DNA of 64,000 nucleotides from Lutibacter sp. (GTDB taxonomy: Bacteria; Bacteroidota; Bacteroidia; Flavobacteriales; Flavobacteriaceae). The position numbers and the translations under genes were made by a program. The notes below the pieces were generated by a model. It had not been told where the DNA came from, did not search any database, and was given only the letters and a program-made list of their open reading frames with translations. The DNA is taken from positions 47,284-111,283 of the forward strand of contig DAIDMK010000007.1 in assembly GCA_027449025.1 (NCBI GenBank). Reading direction: 5' to 3'. Of this stretch, positions 25,871 through 34,671 are shown piece after piece; positions within the stretch are counted from its first letter, which is position 1; each line of letters starts with the position of its first letter.

Positions 25871-27607
25871 ATGAGTAAAACTAATGTATCATATAAATGG
25901 GCCTTTAATGAATTTATTTGGCCTAGGAAGAAAATTATATTTATTGGGATCATTTTAATCATTGCCAAAAGTTTGGCCGGATTGGTGTTGCCTTATGCCA
26001 GTAAAAGTTTGATTGATGAGGTAATCCCGTCAAAAGATATGCATGCCTTAACAATTTTATTAATAGTAGTTTGCGTTTCTATTTTAATTCAGGCACTAAC
26101 TTCTTTTGAGTTAACACGGTTGTTAAGTGTGGAAGCGCAGCATTTAATCTCGGTTTTAAGAGCTAAAGTGCAAAAGAAGTTACTAACGCTGCCTATCAGT
26201 TTTTTCGACAATAATAAGTCAGGAGCACTTGTTTCCCGTGTTATGAATGATGTTGAAGGGGTACGTAATTTGGTGGGAACAGGTTTGGTGCAGTTGGTTG
26301 GCGGATCGATTACAGCAGTCATTTCTTTGGTTATTTTAATTAAAATTAATGCTTTAATGACTGTTTTTGTATTGGTGCCTGTTGCTATTTTTGCGATTGT
26401 TGCTTTAAAGGCTTTTGGATATATCCGACCTATTTTTAGGGATCGCGGAAAAATTAATGCTGAAGTTACAGGAAGATTGACTGAAACTTTAAATGGTGTT
26501 CGGGTAATTAAAGGTTTTAATGCGGAAGAGCAAGAGAATAAAACGTTTGAGGAAGGCGTAGAGCGATTATTTTTGAATGTGAAAAAGAGTTTGACTGCCA
26601 CAGCTTTAATAACAAGTTCTTCCACTTTTTTATTGGGCTTGGCTTCCGCAGGAATTATGGGAATTGGCGGTTATTTTATTATGAATAACACCATGACCAT
26701 TGGTGAATTTGTGTCATTTACGTTATTTTTAGGTTTTATGATTGCGCCAATTGTGCAAATGAGCAATATTGGAAGTCAGTTAACGGAGGCGATGGCTGGA
26801 CTCGATCGCACCCAAGAATTAATGAATATGACCGAAGAAGACAATCCGGAAACCAGAAGTGTTATATTGGAGGAAATTGTTGGAGATATGGTGTTTGAAG
26901 ATGTGTCGTTCAGTTATGAAAAAAGTAAAGAAGTAATACATCACATTTCATTTAAGGCGCCTTCGGGTAGCGTTACGGCTTTGGTGGGTTCATCAGGTTC
27001 GGGAAAAACAACCATTGCCGGGTTGGCGGCTTCTTTTTTAAATCCTTCTGAAGGAAAAGTTACCGTTGACGGTATTGATTTGGCTACTGTAAATTTGAGC
27101 AGTTTCAGAAGCCATTTGGGTGTGGTGCTTCAGGACGATTTTTTATATGAAGGTACCATTCGCGAAAATATTCTATTTCCACGACCAAATGCTACAGAAA
27201 ATCAATTGTTAGAAGCCGTAAAAGGCGCTTATGTAGATGAATTCACCGATAGGTTTGAAGATGGGTTGGATACCGTAATTGGTGAACGTGGCGTTAAATT
27301 ATCGGGAGGTCAACGTCAGCGAATTACGATTGCCAGAGCTTTGTTGGCAGATCCTAAAATAATAATTTTAGATGAAGCCACTTCAAATTTGGATACGGAA
27401 AGTGAATCTTTTATTCAAAAGAGTCTGCAAATTTTGATGAAAGACAGAACTACTTTTGTGATTGCACATAGGTTAAGCACCATTCAAAAAGCAGATCAGA
27501 TTTTAGTGATTGAAAACGGAAATATTGTGGAGCAAGGAAAACATGAAGAGTTGATAGCCAAAAAAGGAAGGTATTATGATTTATACACCTATCAAAGTCG
27601 AATTTAA
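25871..27607 (+). CDS. ABC transporter, fused permease and ATP-binding protein
   Basis: A 578-residue half-transporter of the MsbA/lipid exporter type. Six membrane helices occupy about 1-310; the nucleotide-binding domain has Walker A GSSGSGKTT (about 372-380), the signature LSGGQRQRI (about 477), Walker B IIILDEATS (about 497) and the H-loop AHRLSTI. I chose ATG 25871 (MSKTNVSYKW); the frame is open upstream to 25847. It works as a homodimer at the inner membrane; lipid or drug export is likely but not proven. Confidence 0.93.
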   Translation: MSKTNVSYKWAFNEFIWPRKKIIFIGIILIIAKSLAGLVLPYASKSLIDEVIPSKDMHALTILLIVVCVSILIQALTSFELTRLLSVEAQHLISVLRAKVQKKLLTLPISFFDNNKSGALVSRVMNDVEGVRNLVGTGLVQLVGGSITAVISLVILIKINALMTVFVLVPVAIFAIVALKAFGYIRPIFRDRGKINAEVTGRLTETLNGVRVIKGFNAEEQENKTFEEGVERLFLNVKKSLTATALITSSSTFLLGLASAGIMGIGGYFIMNNTMTIGEFVSFTLFLGFMIAPIVQMSNIGSQLTEAMAGLDRTQELMNMTEEDNPETRSVILEEIVGDMVFEDVSFSYEKSKEVIHHISFKAPSGSVTALVGSSGSGKTTIAGLAASFLNPSEGKVTVDGIDLATVNLSSFRSHLGVVLQDDFLYEGTIRENILFPRPNATENQLLEAVKGAYVDEFTDRFEDGLDTVIGERGVKLSGGQRQRITIARALLADPKIIILDEATSNLDTESESFIQKSLQILMKDRTTFVIAHRLSTIQKADQILVIENGNIVEQGKHEELIAKKGRYYDLYTYQSRI

Positions 27608-27673
27608 TAGTCTTATAAATTAATTTAAACAAACACTTGTTCTTTTTTAATTTGGATTGTAATATTTTATAAT

Positions 27674-27705
27674 CTACCCCCAAGTATAATATTGAGGGTA
27701 GTTTT
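27674..27705 (+). terminator. Terminator after the ABC transporter gene
   Basis: Stem CTACCCCCAA/TTGAGGGTAG with one mismatch and an 8-base loop, then TTTT; 66 bp after the stop codon. Confidence 0.6.
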
Positions 27706-27780
27706 CTACTTTTTCTTTTCTTGTTCTATTGCAATCTTCCTAATTAAAATTTCATCGCATTTTGTTGATTAAACAATCGT

Positions 27781-27915
27781 TTAAATACTCCTAAATACTG
27801 CATACATCAAATACAAGCTTGAAATCATTACAAAAAGAATCAATAAACCAATGATAGTTATTTGGGTTGTTTTCTGCTGAATTTGGTTAATGGTAATTTT
27901 TAAAATCTTTTTCAT
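27781..27915 (-). CDS. Small membrane protein, 44 residues
   Basis: Starts MKKILKITINQIQQKTTQ, then one membrane helix (about 18-40), ending YAVFRSI. A Lys/Gln-rich N-terminus and single hydrophobic helix are seen in many small Bacteroidota proteins. No family recognised. It is alone, between convergent and divergent neighbours. Confidence 0.5.
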   Translation of the reverse strand: MKKILKITINQIQQKTTQITIIGLLILFVMISSLYLMYAVFRSI

Positions 27916-28040
27916 AAATTTTTTAAATTAGAATGATAAGGCTAATTTAGATACATCATATCATTAAATTGTATTCTCGCATTATGATGAGATGATTATT
28001 TTTTTCATCTCACAAACAATATTTTATTTATATTTGACCT

Positions 28041-29405
28041 ATGATGCTAAAGAAGAAGATTTTATACCTGCTGCTATTTTTCTTTTCAACACCATCATTT
28101 ACCCAATCGGTTTATGTTGGAAACTACACAAAGATTATTTCCACTTCGTTGGACAGTGCAAACAATGCCATCTACGTTTTTTTTAAGGATTACTACAAAA
28201 AAATTGACCTTGAAACTTTTGAAGCAGACAGCGTAAGAATTGTTGTTGATCCTAAATTTGAATTTGGCGCCTATAAAGTGCTGTGTGTAAATTCAAAACA
28301 TTATTTTGTACACAGCCAGGGTGGGTTAGTCTATACATTACAAAACGACTCGATTAAAAGAATTGACAACTCCTTTAATCACAAAATGCAAATCAATTCT
28401 GATATTTTTGTTTATAACAATAAAATTGTTAGATACGGCGGTTATGGTTTTTGGAGCGCTCGAAACTTTTTGACTTATTTTGATACTGATTTGTTGGAAT
28501 GGGAAGCTATAAGTCCAGTTAATTCTAAAGAAGTGCCAAAGGGATCTTTTGATGGGTTGTATTATTTGGACAAAGATGAAGTTTACTTTTTCAATGGAAG
28601 CAGTATTGGAGATATTGATAAAACCAATAGATATTTTAACAAAGAAGTATGGAAATACAATTTCAAATTAAACTCATGGAGTTATATTGGGACCAGCGAG
28701 TTTATTGATTTGGATTTTTTTAGGAATCCAATAATTTATAAAAAAACATTGATGATCAATAGTACCAATGATATTACTATCATTGACGTGATCAATAATA
28801 AATTAACTAAATATAAACATCGTAAATATTCGTACCTGATTTTAGCCTCTGTGAATAATTATTTTTTGAATGACTACTTCTACTTTTTCTATCCTCAAAA
28901 AAATGATAATATTTATTTCAGAAAAGGCAGTGAAAATGAATTAATAGGAGCGTTTATTTCAGAAAGACCACTTTACAGCAATAATAAATTTTTAAAAGTT
29001 TCATTTTTATTAATTGCCAGCTTAATTTTGATTGTGTTGCTAGCTAATTTTGGCTTAAGGCAATTAAAAAGAAATAAGAAAATTGTTTTGCTTGACAACG
29101 GGTTGAGGTATAAAAATAAATTTACCGAATTTGACCAAAAGACGATGCAGATTTTGAGATTGTTGGTTTCAAGTGGAGATATTAGTTCTAATAAAGTTTT
29201 AAGCATTGTTGAAGAAAAGCAATATAGTGCTGCGCATAATGAGCGGATTAAGGTTCAAAAGCTCGATGAAATTAACCTGAAAATTAAAACGCTTCTCAGT
29301 TTTAACGGTGATATTATTCAGTCTAAAAAATCTGATATAGATAAAAGAATACGAATTTATTTTATTGATAAGAATTTGTTTTTTTATAATAAAAAAGACA
29401 AGTAA
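28041..29405 (+). CDS. Exported kelch-like sensor protein with membrane helix and cytoplasmic C-terminal domain
   Basis: A 454-residue protein with a signal peptide (1-21), an extracytoplasmic domain of about 290 residues with repeated beta-strand patterns (VYTLQNDSIKRID, IFVYNNKIVRYGGYGFW, KEVWKYNFKLNSWSYIG) like a kelch propeller, one membrane helix (about 316-338), and a cytoplasmic C-terminal ~110 residues. That last part (FDQKTMQILRLLVSSG, then NERIKVQKLDEINLKIKTLL and a beta hairpin) has the look of a winged-helix DNA-binding domain. It could be a membrane-anchored one-component regulator; this is inference from layout. Confidence 0.6.
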   Translation: MMLKKKILYLLLFFFSTPSFTQSVYVGNYTKIISTSLDSANNAIYVFFKDYYKKIDLETFEADSVRIVVDPKFEFGAYKVLCVNSKHYFVHSQGGLVYTLQNDSIKRIDNSFNHKMQINSDIFVYNNKIVRYGGYGFWSARNFLTYFDTDLLEWEAISPVNSKEVPKGSFDGLYYLDKDEVYFFNGSSIGDIDKTNRYFNKEVWKYNFKLNSWSYIGTSEFIDLDFFRNPIIYKKTLMINSTNDITIIDVINNKLTKYKHRKYSYLILASVNNYFLNDYFYFFYPQKNDNIYFRKGSENELIGAFISERPLYSNNKFLKVSFLLIASLILIVLLANFGLRQLKRNKKIVLLDNGLRYKNKFTEFDQKTMQILRLLVSSGDISSNKVLSIVEEKQYSAAHNERIKVQKLDEINLKIKTLLSFNGDIIQSKKSDIDKRIRIYFIDKNLFFYNKKDK

Positions 29406-29508
29406 AATAAATTTGTATTAGCCTTTAAATAAAAGAACAATAGTAAATGCCTTTGAATGAGTGTTAAGCCTTTTATTACAGTATTTGGGTTGTTTAATTT
29501 GCAGGAAC

Positions 29509-29649
29509 TTAGGAGGAATAATTCTTTAAAAACTCCGAAAATGACATAGGTTGTAATTTTCTGGATTTATAATGTGCAACGTATGTTTTGTAATTTTTAT
29601 AAGCGGTTTCTTTAATAAAAACGGATGCTTTTTTGTCACTTAATTTCAT
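29509..29649 (-). CDS. Small protein, 46 residues, YbdD-like motif
   Basis: From ATG 29649: MKLSDKKASVFIKETAYKNY and so on, ending SFSEFLKNYSS. The core YKTYVAHYKSRKLQPMSFSE resembles the Y-x2-Y-x2-H...P-M-x3-E-F motif of YbdD/YjiX proteins, which accompany CstA-type peptide transporters, but the Cys-rich tail is absent and no cstA is nearby. Coding character is convincing; the family link is weak. Confidence 0.5.
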   Translation of the reverse strand: MKLSDKKASVFIKETAYKNYKTYVAHYKSRKLQPMSFSEFLKNYSS

Positions 29650-29932
29650 TAAAAAAAATAGTTTAAGGGTTAATAATTTTTTTAATCTTCTAAATTAATA
29701 TAAATATATTAGAAATCAAAGAGATAACTCAATTGTAATTAAAACTTTGCAATAAAATTAAAAAGATAACTAACTGTTAATTTGCGACCTATTTTATTTT
29801 GATTGGTTTTCCTATTTTTTTTGATGGCATTTCAAAATCTTAATAAATACTTCTCTTAAATAACCTTACGTACAAACCACTGGCGACCAATTGAATTTTT
29901 TTTAGCAACTTTGCGCTGTTTATAAATAGGAA
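29650..29932. other. AT-rich intergenic region
   Basis: No gene or clear structure. It separates the divergent 46-residue gene and the HPD-containing gene and presumably carries both promoters; CAACTTTG near 29907 is a near match to a -7 box. Confidence 0.4.
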
Positions 29933-30667
29933 ATGACCAATAGAAATCTTTCAATCACAAATGATAATGAACAAAACCAGCGATTGTTAAAAGCTAAAAT
30001 CAACCTTTTACAACTGGAACTGAATGACATTGAACAAAATACAAATGCTTTTGAAGCCATTTTACGTTCGCATTTAACCAATGAACTTATTGAGGAACAG
30101 GAGTTAACTGTACTTTATAAAAAGGTGCAATTGGTGAAAAAGGAAAAGCGCATTGCCCAAAAAAGGAAAGGAAAAAATTTCAAGGAAGTTCAAGGTATAA
30201 GAGTGATTTCCGATAATAGGATTAAAAATCCCAGTGAAATTGATCAAAAGGAAAAAAAACGCTTGTATAGGGAAGCAATGCTTTTTGTTCATCCCGACAA
30301 ATTTTCGATGCACGACGAAAAAATTGACCTTGCTACAGAAGTAACCACCAAATTGATAGAAATATACCAAACAGGCGATTTAACCGAACTTCAAATTTTT
30401 CACACACACATTTTTAGCGGAAACGCGATGCTGCAGTTTCAAGAAACTTTGGTAAAAAATGCAACTACCAAAGAGGATTCTTATTTGCAAAATGAGCTTG
30501 TAAAATTGGAAAAGCAGTTACAACTTGCAAAAAACAAACATACTTATAAAGTGTTAAATGAATATGAAAATCCGCTAACCTTTATTGATGAGCTTAAGGA
30601 ATACTACCAAGACCGAATATTTAAACTAAAAAAACGGACAAGAAAAGCGAGTATGTTTGATTTATAG
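29933..30667 (+). CDS. Coiled-coil protein with J-domain-like HPD motif
   Basis: A 244-residue hydrophilic protein with predicted coiled coils at both ends (about 15-80 and 185-235). Between them KKRLYREAMLFVHPDKFSMH contains the HPD tripeptide (120-122) preceded by a helix-II-like basic helix and followed by a helix III-like stretch, as in a J-domain, but the helix I region is not recognisable. It may recruit Hsp70 to a partner held by the coiled coils. I do not know a named family. Confidence 0.6.
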   Translation: MTNRNLSITNDNEQNQRLLKAKINLLQLELNDIEQNTNAFEAILRSHLTNELIEEQELTVLYKKVQLVKKEKRIAQKRKGKNFKEVQGIRVISDNRIKNPSEIDQKEKKRLYREAMLFVHPDKFSMHDEKIDLATEVTTKLIEIYQTGDLTELQIFHTHIFSGNAMLQFQETLVKNATTKEDSYLQNELVKLEKQLQLAKNKHTYKVLNEYENPLTFIDELKEYYQDRIFKLKKRTRKASMFDL

Positions 30668-30705
30668 AGGCCTAACTGCTTGCGTTTTATCTAAAGAATG
30701 TGTAT

Positions 30706-32880
30706 TTACAATTTTACTTTTAGTCCACCATTTACAACAAATCCATCAAGCGGTGCATAAATATCCCTAAATGTTGGGTTGGTAATTGTACCGGTATAAA
30801 TAGTGTCGAATTTGGTCTGACGGGTATCACCAAAATTCTCAAAGTTGATGAATATGGAAAAATTATTCCAAATCTTTTCAACCATAAACCCGAACAGCCA
30901 ATATTGTCTGCCTTTTGCTCCATCGTTTAGCTCTTGAGGACTAAAATAATAGGCTTCTAAACCCATTTTTAAGGAATCTTCTATTTCATACATTAAGACA
31001 TTATTTAGCCGGTGCGTAGCCACCAATGGAAACTTTGTTGATTTTCCGTCATAATGTTCTTTCACATCTGCCAATGTGTATCCAATAAAAAGTTTTAAGT
31101 CTCCGTAAGTCAGTTTTACATTTGTTTCAATTCCTTTAGTGTCAATTGATCCGTTTGGTTGTAGAAATTCGTATAAATTTTCAGCAGTCGGCGTAAGAAT
31201 TAACGGATTATTAATTTTAGTATAAAAGAACAAGGTATTTATGCTAAAAGCCATGTCATCTGAAAGGGGCGTCCTATAATTAATGTCAAAATTCCCACCG
31301 ATAGATTTTTCGGCTTCTGTTTTTGAAATAGCAATAGGCAACACATTTCTAAACTGAATTCGTTCTGCATCTTCGGTAAAAACGGTTGGGGTTTTGTATC
31401 CTAAACCGCCTCCAAGCCGAATAGATAATTTAGGATTTATTTTTAAAAGTCCGGAAATTCTAGGCAATGCAAAAAAACCATATTCGTTTTGATAGTCTCC
31501 ACGCAAACCTGTTTCAAGAATAAATTGTTCAGTTGCGTTCCAAGTATTTTGCACAAATCCGCCAAAAGTTGTGTAATGGTAATCAACTACTTTTGAGTTG
31601 TCAAATTTATCCTGGTCAAATTTGTCAGTCCATAGATTTAAACCAACAATCCATTCTGAATTTTCAATTCTGTTGTTGTATGTTGCCTCACTAAATGAAG
31701 ATAATTGAACCCCTGAGAATTTGTAACTTGGAATTTCTATGGATCTGTCATAATAACTCACGCTGTTTTTAAATGACAGATTTGCGTTGGAGTTTATGGT
31801 ATGGTTGAGTCCTAATTGGGTACTATAACGATAGGTATTATTTTTCTCAAAATAGCTATGTGTATCGTCACCATTGTTTTCAATATATTTTATATTTCCA
31901 CCAATGCGTTCTTCAATTGTAGAATTTATTCCTACATTCATCGTGGTTCTATCGTTGAAGTATACAAATAATTTCGGATTGACAGTGTACCTCGTAAACT
32001 TAGGAATTGCAGTAAAACCAGTTTCTGATGGGTCATAAGGCGTTCCAACGTTATAAGATGCGAAAATAGTAGTACCAACGTTATTATTTTTTTTGGCGTA
32101 AAACCCGCTCACATCCATACCCAAAGCAGATGTTCCGTTAAGCATAAAGCTTAACTCTTTTTCTTCTTCTGGGGTTTTTGAAACAAGATTTACCAATCCT
32201 GCAATAGCGCCGCCACCATAAAGAGTTGAGGAAGCACCTTTAATTACTTCAACTTGTTTTAAGTCGAGAGGCGCTATTTGCATCAAACTTAATCCGCCGG
32301 AAAACCCTGCATAAAGTGGGTAGCCATCTTTTAATAATTGTGTGTATTTTCCGTCAAGCCCTTGTATTCTAATGCTTGAATTGTAGCTTGTAGCTGATGT
32401 TTGTTGTGTTTGAATGCCTGTGCTTTCATTCAACATCATTCGTATATCACCGGGTTTCATATTTCCTTTTTCTTCAAGTTCCTCTCCGGAAATAGCCTCT
32501 ATTCTTGTTGGAATATAGTCAATTGTTCTGCTGGAGCGCGTGGCAGTAATTAACACAGTTTCAAATTCTTCTCCTTCAGCTGTAGAAAGCAGTATTTCAA
32601 AAGGGTTGGTTTGAATTAATGGAAAAATAAAAGTGTTCTTTTTTTCTTGATACCCTACATAACTGAAGAGTATAGTTTGTTTTCCGTCAGGAATATCTTT
32701 AATTTCAAGATAACCATTTTGGTCAGCGCTCGCCCCATTGCTTGTGCCTTGTAAAATTGCGGTTGCGCCAAAAAGCAACTCTTTGCTTTCACTGTCTTTG
32801 ATGATGGTTTTAAATGTATGTTGCCCAAAAGTCAATGAGGTATATATGAATGCCAACAAAGGCAAAATAATTTTTTTCAT
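30706..32880 (-). CDS. TonB-dependent receptor (DUF6660-linked)
   Basis: A 724-residue outer-membrane receptor. After a signal peptide (1-19) there is a carboxypeptidase-regulatory-like beta-sandwich (about 22-108), then the plug (about 120-235, with VLITATRSSRTIDYIPTRIE and VIKGASSTLYGGGAIAGLVN) and a 22-strand barrel ending GLKVKL. The extra N-terminal domain is typical of Bacteroidota. The upstream gene on the same strand encodes a small Cys-rich exported protein, suggesting a metal or metal-chelate substrate, possibly copper; that is inference. Confidence 0.93.
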   Translation of the reverse strand: MKKIILPLLAFIYTSLTFGQHTFKTIIKDSESKELLFGATAILQGTSNGASADQNGYLEIKDIPDGKQTILFSYVGYQEKKNTFIFPLIQTNPFEILLSTAEGEEFETVLITATRSSRTIDYIPTRIEAISGEELEEKGNMKPGDIRMMLNESTGIQTQQTSATSYNSSIRIQGLDGKYTQLLKDGYPLYAGFSGGLSLMQIAPLDLKQVEVIKGASSTLYGGGAIAGLVNLVSKTPEEEKELSFMLNGTSALGMDVSGFYAKKNNNVGTTIFASYNVGTPYDPSETGFTAIPKFTRYTVNPKLFVYFNDRTTMNVGINSTIEERIGGNIKYIENNGDDTHSYFEKNNTYRYSTQLGLNHTINSNANLSFKNSVSYYDRSIEIPSYKFSGVQLSSFSEATYNNRIENSEWIVGLNLWTDKFDQDKFDNSKVVDYHYTTFGGFVQNTWNATEQFILETGLRGDYQNEYGFFALPRISGLLKINPKLSIRLGGGLGYKTPTVFTEDAERIQFRNVLPIAISKTEAEKSIGGNFDINYRTPLSDDMAFSINTLFFYTKINNPLILTPTAENLYEFLQPNGSIDTKGIETNVKLTYGDLKLFIGYTLADVKEHYDGKSTKFPLVATHRLNNVLMYEIEDSLKMGLEAYYFSPQELNDGAKGRQYWLFGFMVEKIWNNFSIFINFENFGDTRQTKFDTIYTGTITNPTFRDIYAPLDGFVVNGGLKVKL

Positions 32881-32969
32881 TTGTAAAATGATTAAGTAAA
32901 TAAATTAAGAATTTTGTAGCAGGTGTTAAGCACCACAAGTAAAAATTGTGAAGCCCCCTAATTAAATTA

Positions 32970-33293
32970 TTAACTTATTTTGGGCGGTTGCCAAATTTTT
33001 TCAAAAAAATTATCAGAAAATTGAGGCTTGTAAATAGCAACAAATTGATTTTCAAGAATAGGAATTTCATAAATATCAATCTGTAAATTTGTAAAAACAA
33101 AACCAATACAAGTACCACAGGTTAAAAATGGAGAACAAGCATTGCAATCTCCTTCTTCACTAGGATTTTCTTGTGAATGATTGTTTACATTCTTCTCTGT
33201 GATTATTTCATCGTTGCAGTTATCATCCGAGCAGCAAGGAACCACCGAAAGGGAAAAAACATATAATGACAGTAGTAAACAAAGTGTTTTCAT
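32970..33293 (-). CDS. Cysteine-rich exported protein, DUF6660-like
   Basis: A 107-residue protein with a signal peptide (1-19) and cysteines arranged as CCSDDNC near residues 20-26, CNACSPFLTCGTC near 49-61, and a C-terminal FFEKIWQPPKIS. This matches what I know as DUF6660, often encoded before a TonB-dependent receptor in Bacteroidota. It may bind a metal in the periplasm or be a small surface partner of the receptor 90 bp downstream. The leader is a copy of the dispersed repeat. Confidence 0.72.
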   Translation of the reverse strand: MKTLCLLLSLYVFSLSVVPCCSDDNCNDEIITEKNVNNHSQENPSEEGDCNACSPFLTCGTCIGFVFTNLQIDIYEIPILENQFVAIYKPQFSDNFFEKIWQPPKIS

Positions 33294-33398
33294 CTGTTTA
33301 ATTTTTGTTTTTTTAGAGCTAACAGATCAACCTGCCTGCCGCTTGTTGGTTAGTCATTAAACATTCCTTTCTATATCAAAATTAGCTATGCTCGTTTC
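33294..33398 (-). repeat. Decayed copy of the dispersed repeat in the DUF6660 leader
   Basis: On the minus strand it begins GAAACGAGCATAGC, passes AATTTTGATA and GGAATG-TTAATGA, and ends with an A-rich run and AAACAG before the ATG, as in the 8.1-8.3 kb copies. The micro-ORF is broken (ATT in place of the start; early stops). Confidence 0.7.
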
Positions 33399-33529
33399 AA
33401 TGGTACAAATATAGCAAATATTTTTGGCAGTGATAAAATGGCAGATGATTATGTAGCTCTTACTAAGCAGATTGTAAACTCACTTAATTGGCTTTGTAGG
33501 TTTTAATTTAGGAAATCTATCTCGTCTTT

Positions 33530-34048
33530 TCAGTATTCTAGGCTGTACAACAGCAACTCCTCCTCATCAGTAGAAATTTTTACAGTTTTGATATATAAAA
33601 GTCCAAGTTTTTCAATGAGCTTTTGTGAGGCTTTATTTTCTTTGGTGGTTATGGCGCTAATTAACTTTATGTTAAATTCTTGATTACCAACTTCTATAAG
33701 TTTTGTGGCGCTTTCAAAACCATATCCCATATTCTCATAAACCGGTAACAAAGCAAAACCAATATCAATGCCTTCCAAACCTTCCCGGTCGTACAATCCG
33801 CAAGATCCTATTTTAATGTTGTCCAATTTTCTGATGAGGGTGTAATTTCCATAGCCAAGTTTTTCCAATTGAGTGGTCATTCTATCTTTTATATAAGCTT
33901 TGGCATCAGCAATCGATTTAACGTTTCTATCACCAATATTTGCTAACCATTTTGGCGTATTTACCAATTCAAAAATGAATTCAGCATCTTCTTCGGAAGT
34001 AGGTTTTAGAATTAATCGTTTGGTCTCAAAGTGTTTGTATGTTTTCAT
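33530..34048 (-). CDS. GNAT family N-acetyltransferase
   Basis: A 172-residue acetyltransferase of the RimJ/RimL type. RLILKPTSEEDAEFIFELVN (10-29) is the N-terminal strand and helix; the acetyl-CoA loop is LPVYENMGYGFESA; the C-terminal ENKASQKLIEKLGL is the conserved late motif. Substrate (protein N-terminus, amino acid or antibiotic) cannot be inferred. No operon partners. Confidence 0.9.
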   Translation of the reverse strand: MKTYKHFETKRLILKPTSEEDAEFIFELVNTPKWLANIGDRNVKSIADAKAYIKDRMTTQLEKLGYGNYTLIRKLDNIKIGSCGLYDREGLEGIDIGFALLPVYENMGYGFESATKLIEVGNQEFNIKLISAITTKENKASQKLIEKLGLLYIKTVKISTDEEELLLYSLEY

Positions 34049-34168
34049 TTTTGGGGTTTTATGGATATGGAGTTTTTTGTTAAATGATTATATTTTACTT
34101 GATACTCGATAGCTCTGATAAATCGATAGTGCATATTTGTAATCCGTTTCGCTGGCGCGGATTTCAAT

Positions 34169-34400
34169 AGCACGGATTTGTAATCCGTGCTGGGAATTAA
34201 TGAAAAATAGGCATTCATGTTTAGACTCAAAATTTTATGGCAATACAAATATAATAAAACAACTTTTATGTCATTTTTGTCGGTATTATTTACTTCTAGT
34301 CTACAAGTAGGCTTTTTTTACGTTAAATATGTAAAAGCTAAATTCAATGATATTTTTGAAATTTTTTAATTTATAAGGGATTAGTTTAATCACTGATTGT
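34169..34400. repeat. Long repeat copy A with REP-like palindrome, left of the heme-type operon
   Basis: Begins with a perfect 10-bp palindrome AGCACGGATT-TGT-AATCCGTGCT (34169-34191) and continues as ~210 bp closely similar to 37858-38090, including AAATAGGCATTCATGTTT, TTATGGCAATACAAATATAA and ATATGTAAAAGCTAAATTCA. Noncoding. It probably contains the distal promoter region of the TonB receptor on one side. Confidence 0.8.
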
Positions 34401-34671
34401 AGATCCATGTAAACGGATACAATCTAATTATGGTGTTGCATTGAGTGTACCTTTCTGTTTTTTTAATTTCAACATTTCTGTTTAATTTCTGACTTTTTTT
34501 TCTCAATAATATTACAACTGTACAATTAAGAACATAAGGTTTCTAAAAAATTTACAGGTAAAAGGTAGCGTTTATTTCATTGTTTATAATTTAATGCAGA
34601 TATACTATTTTTATTTAGTCTAAATAAAAATAATATATTTACATTTGCATTTTATTACCAAATTATTAATA

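Noticed and set aside
34045..34248. 67-codon minus-strand ORF over repeat copy A
   Set aside because: It spans the REP-like palindrome and has no counterpart in the second repeat copy; composition does not look coding.
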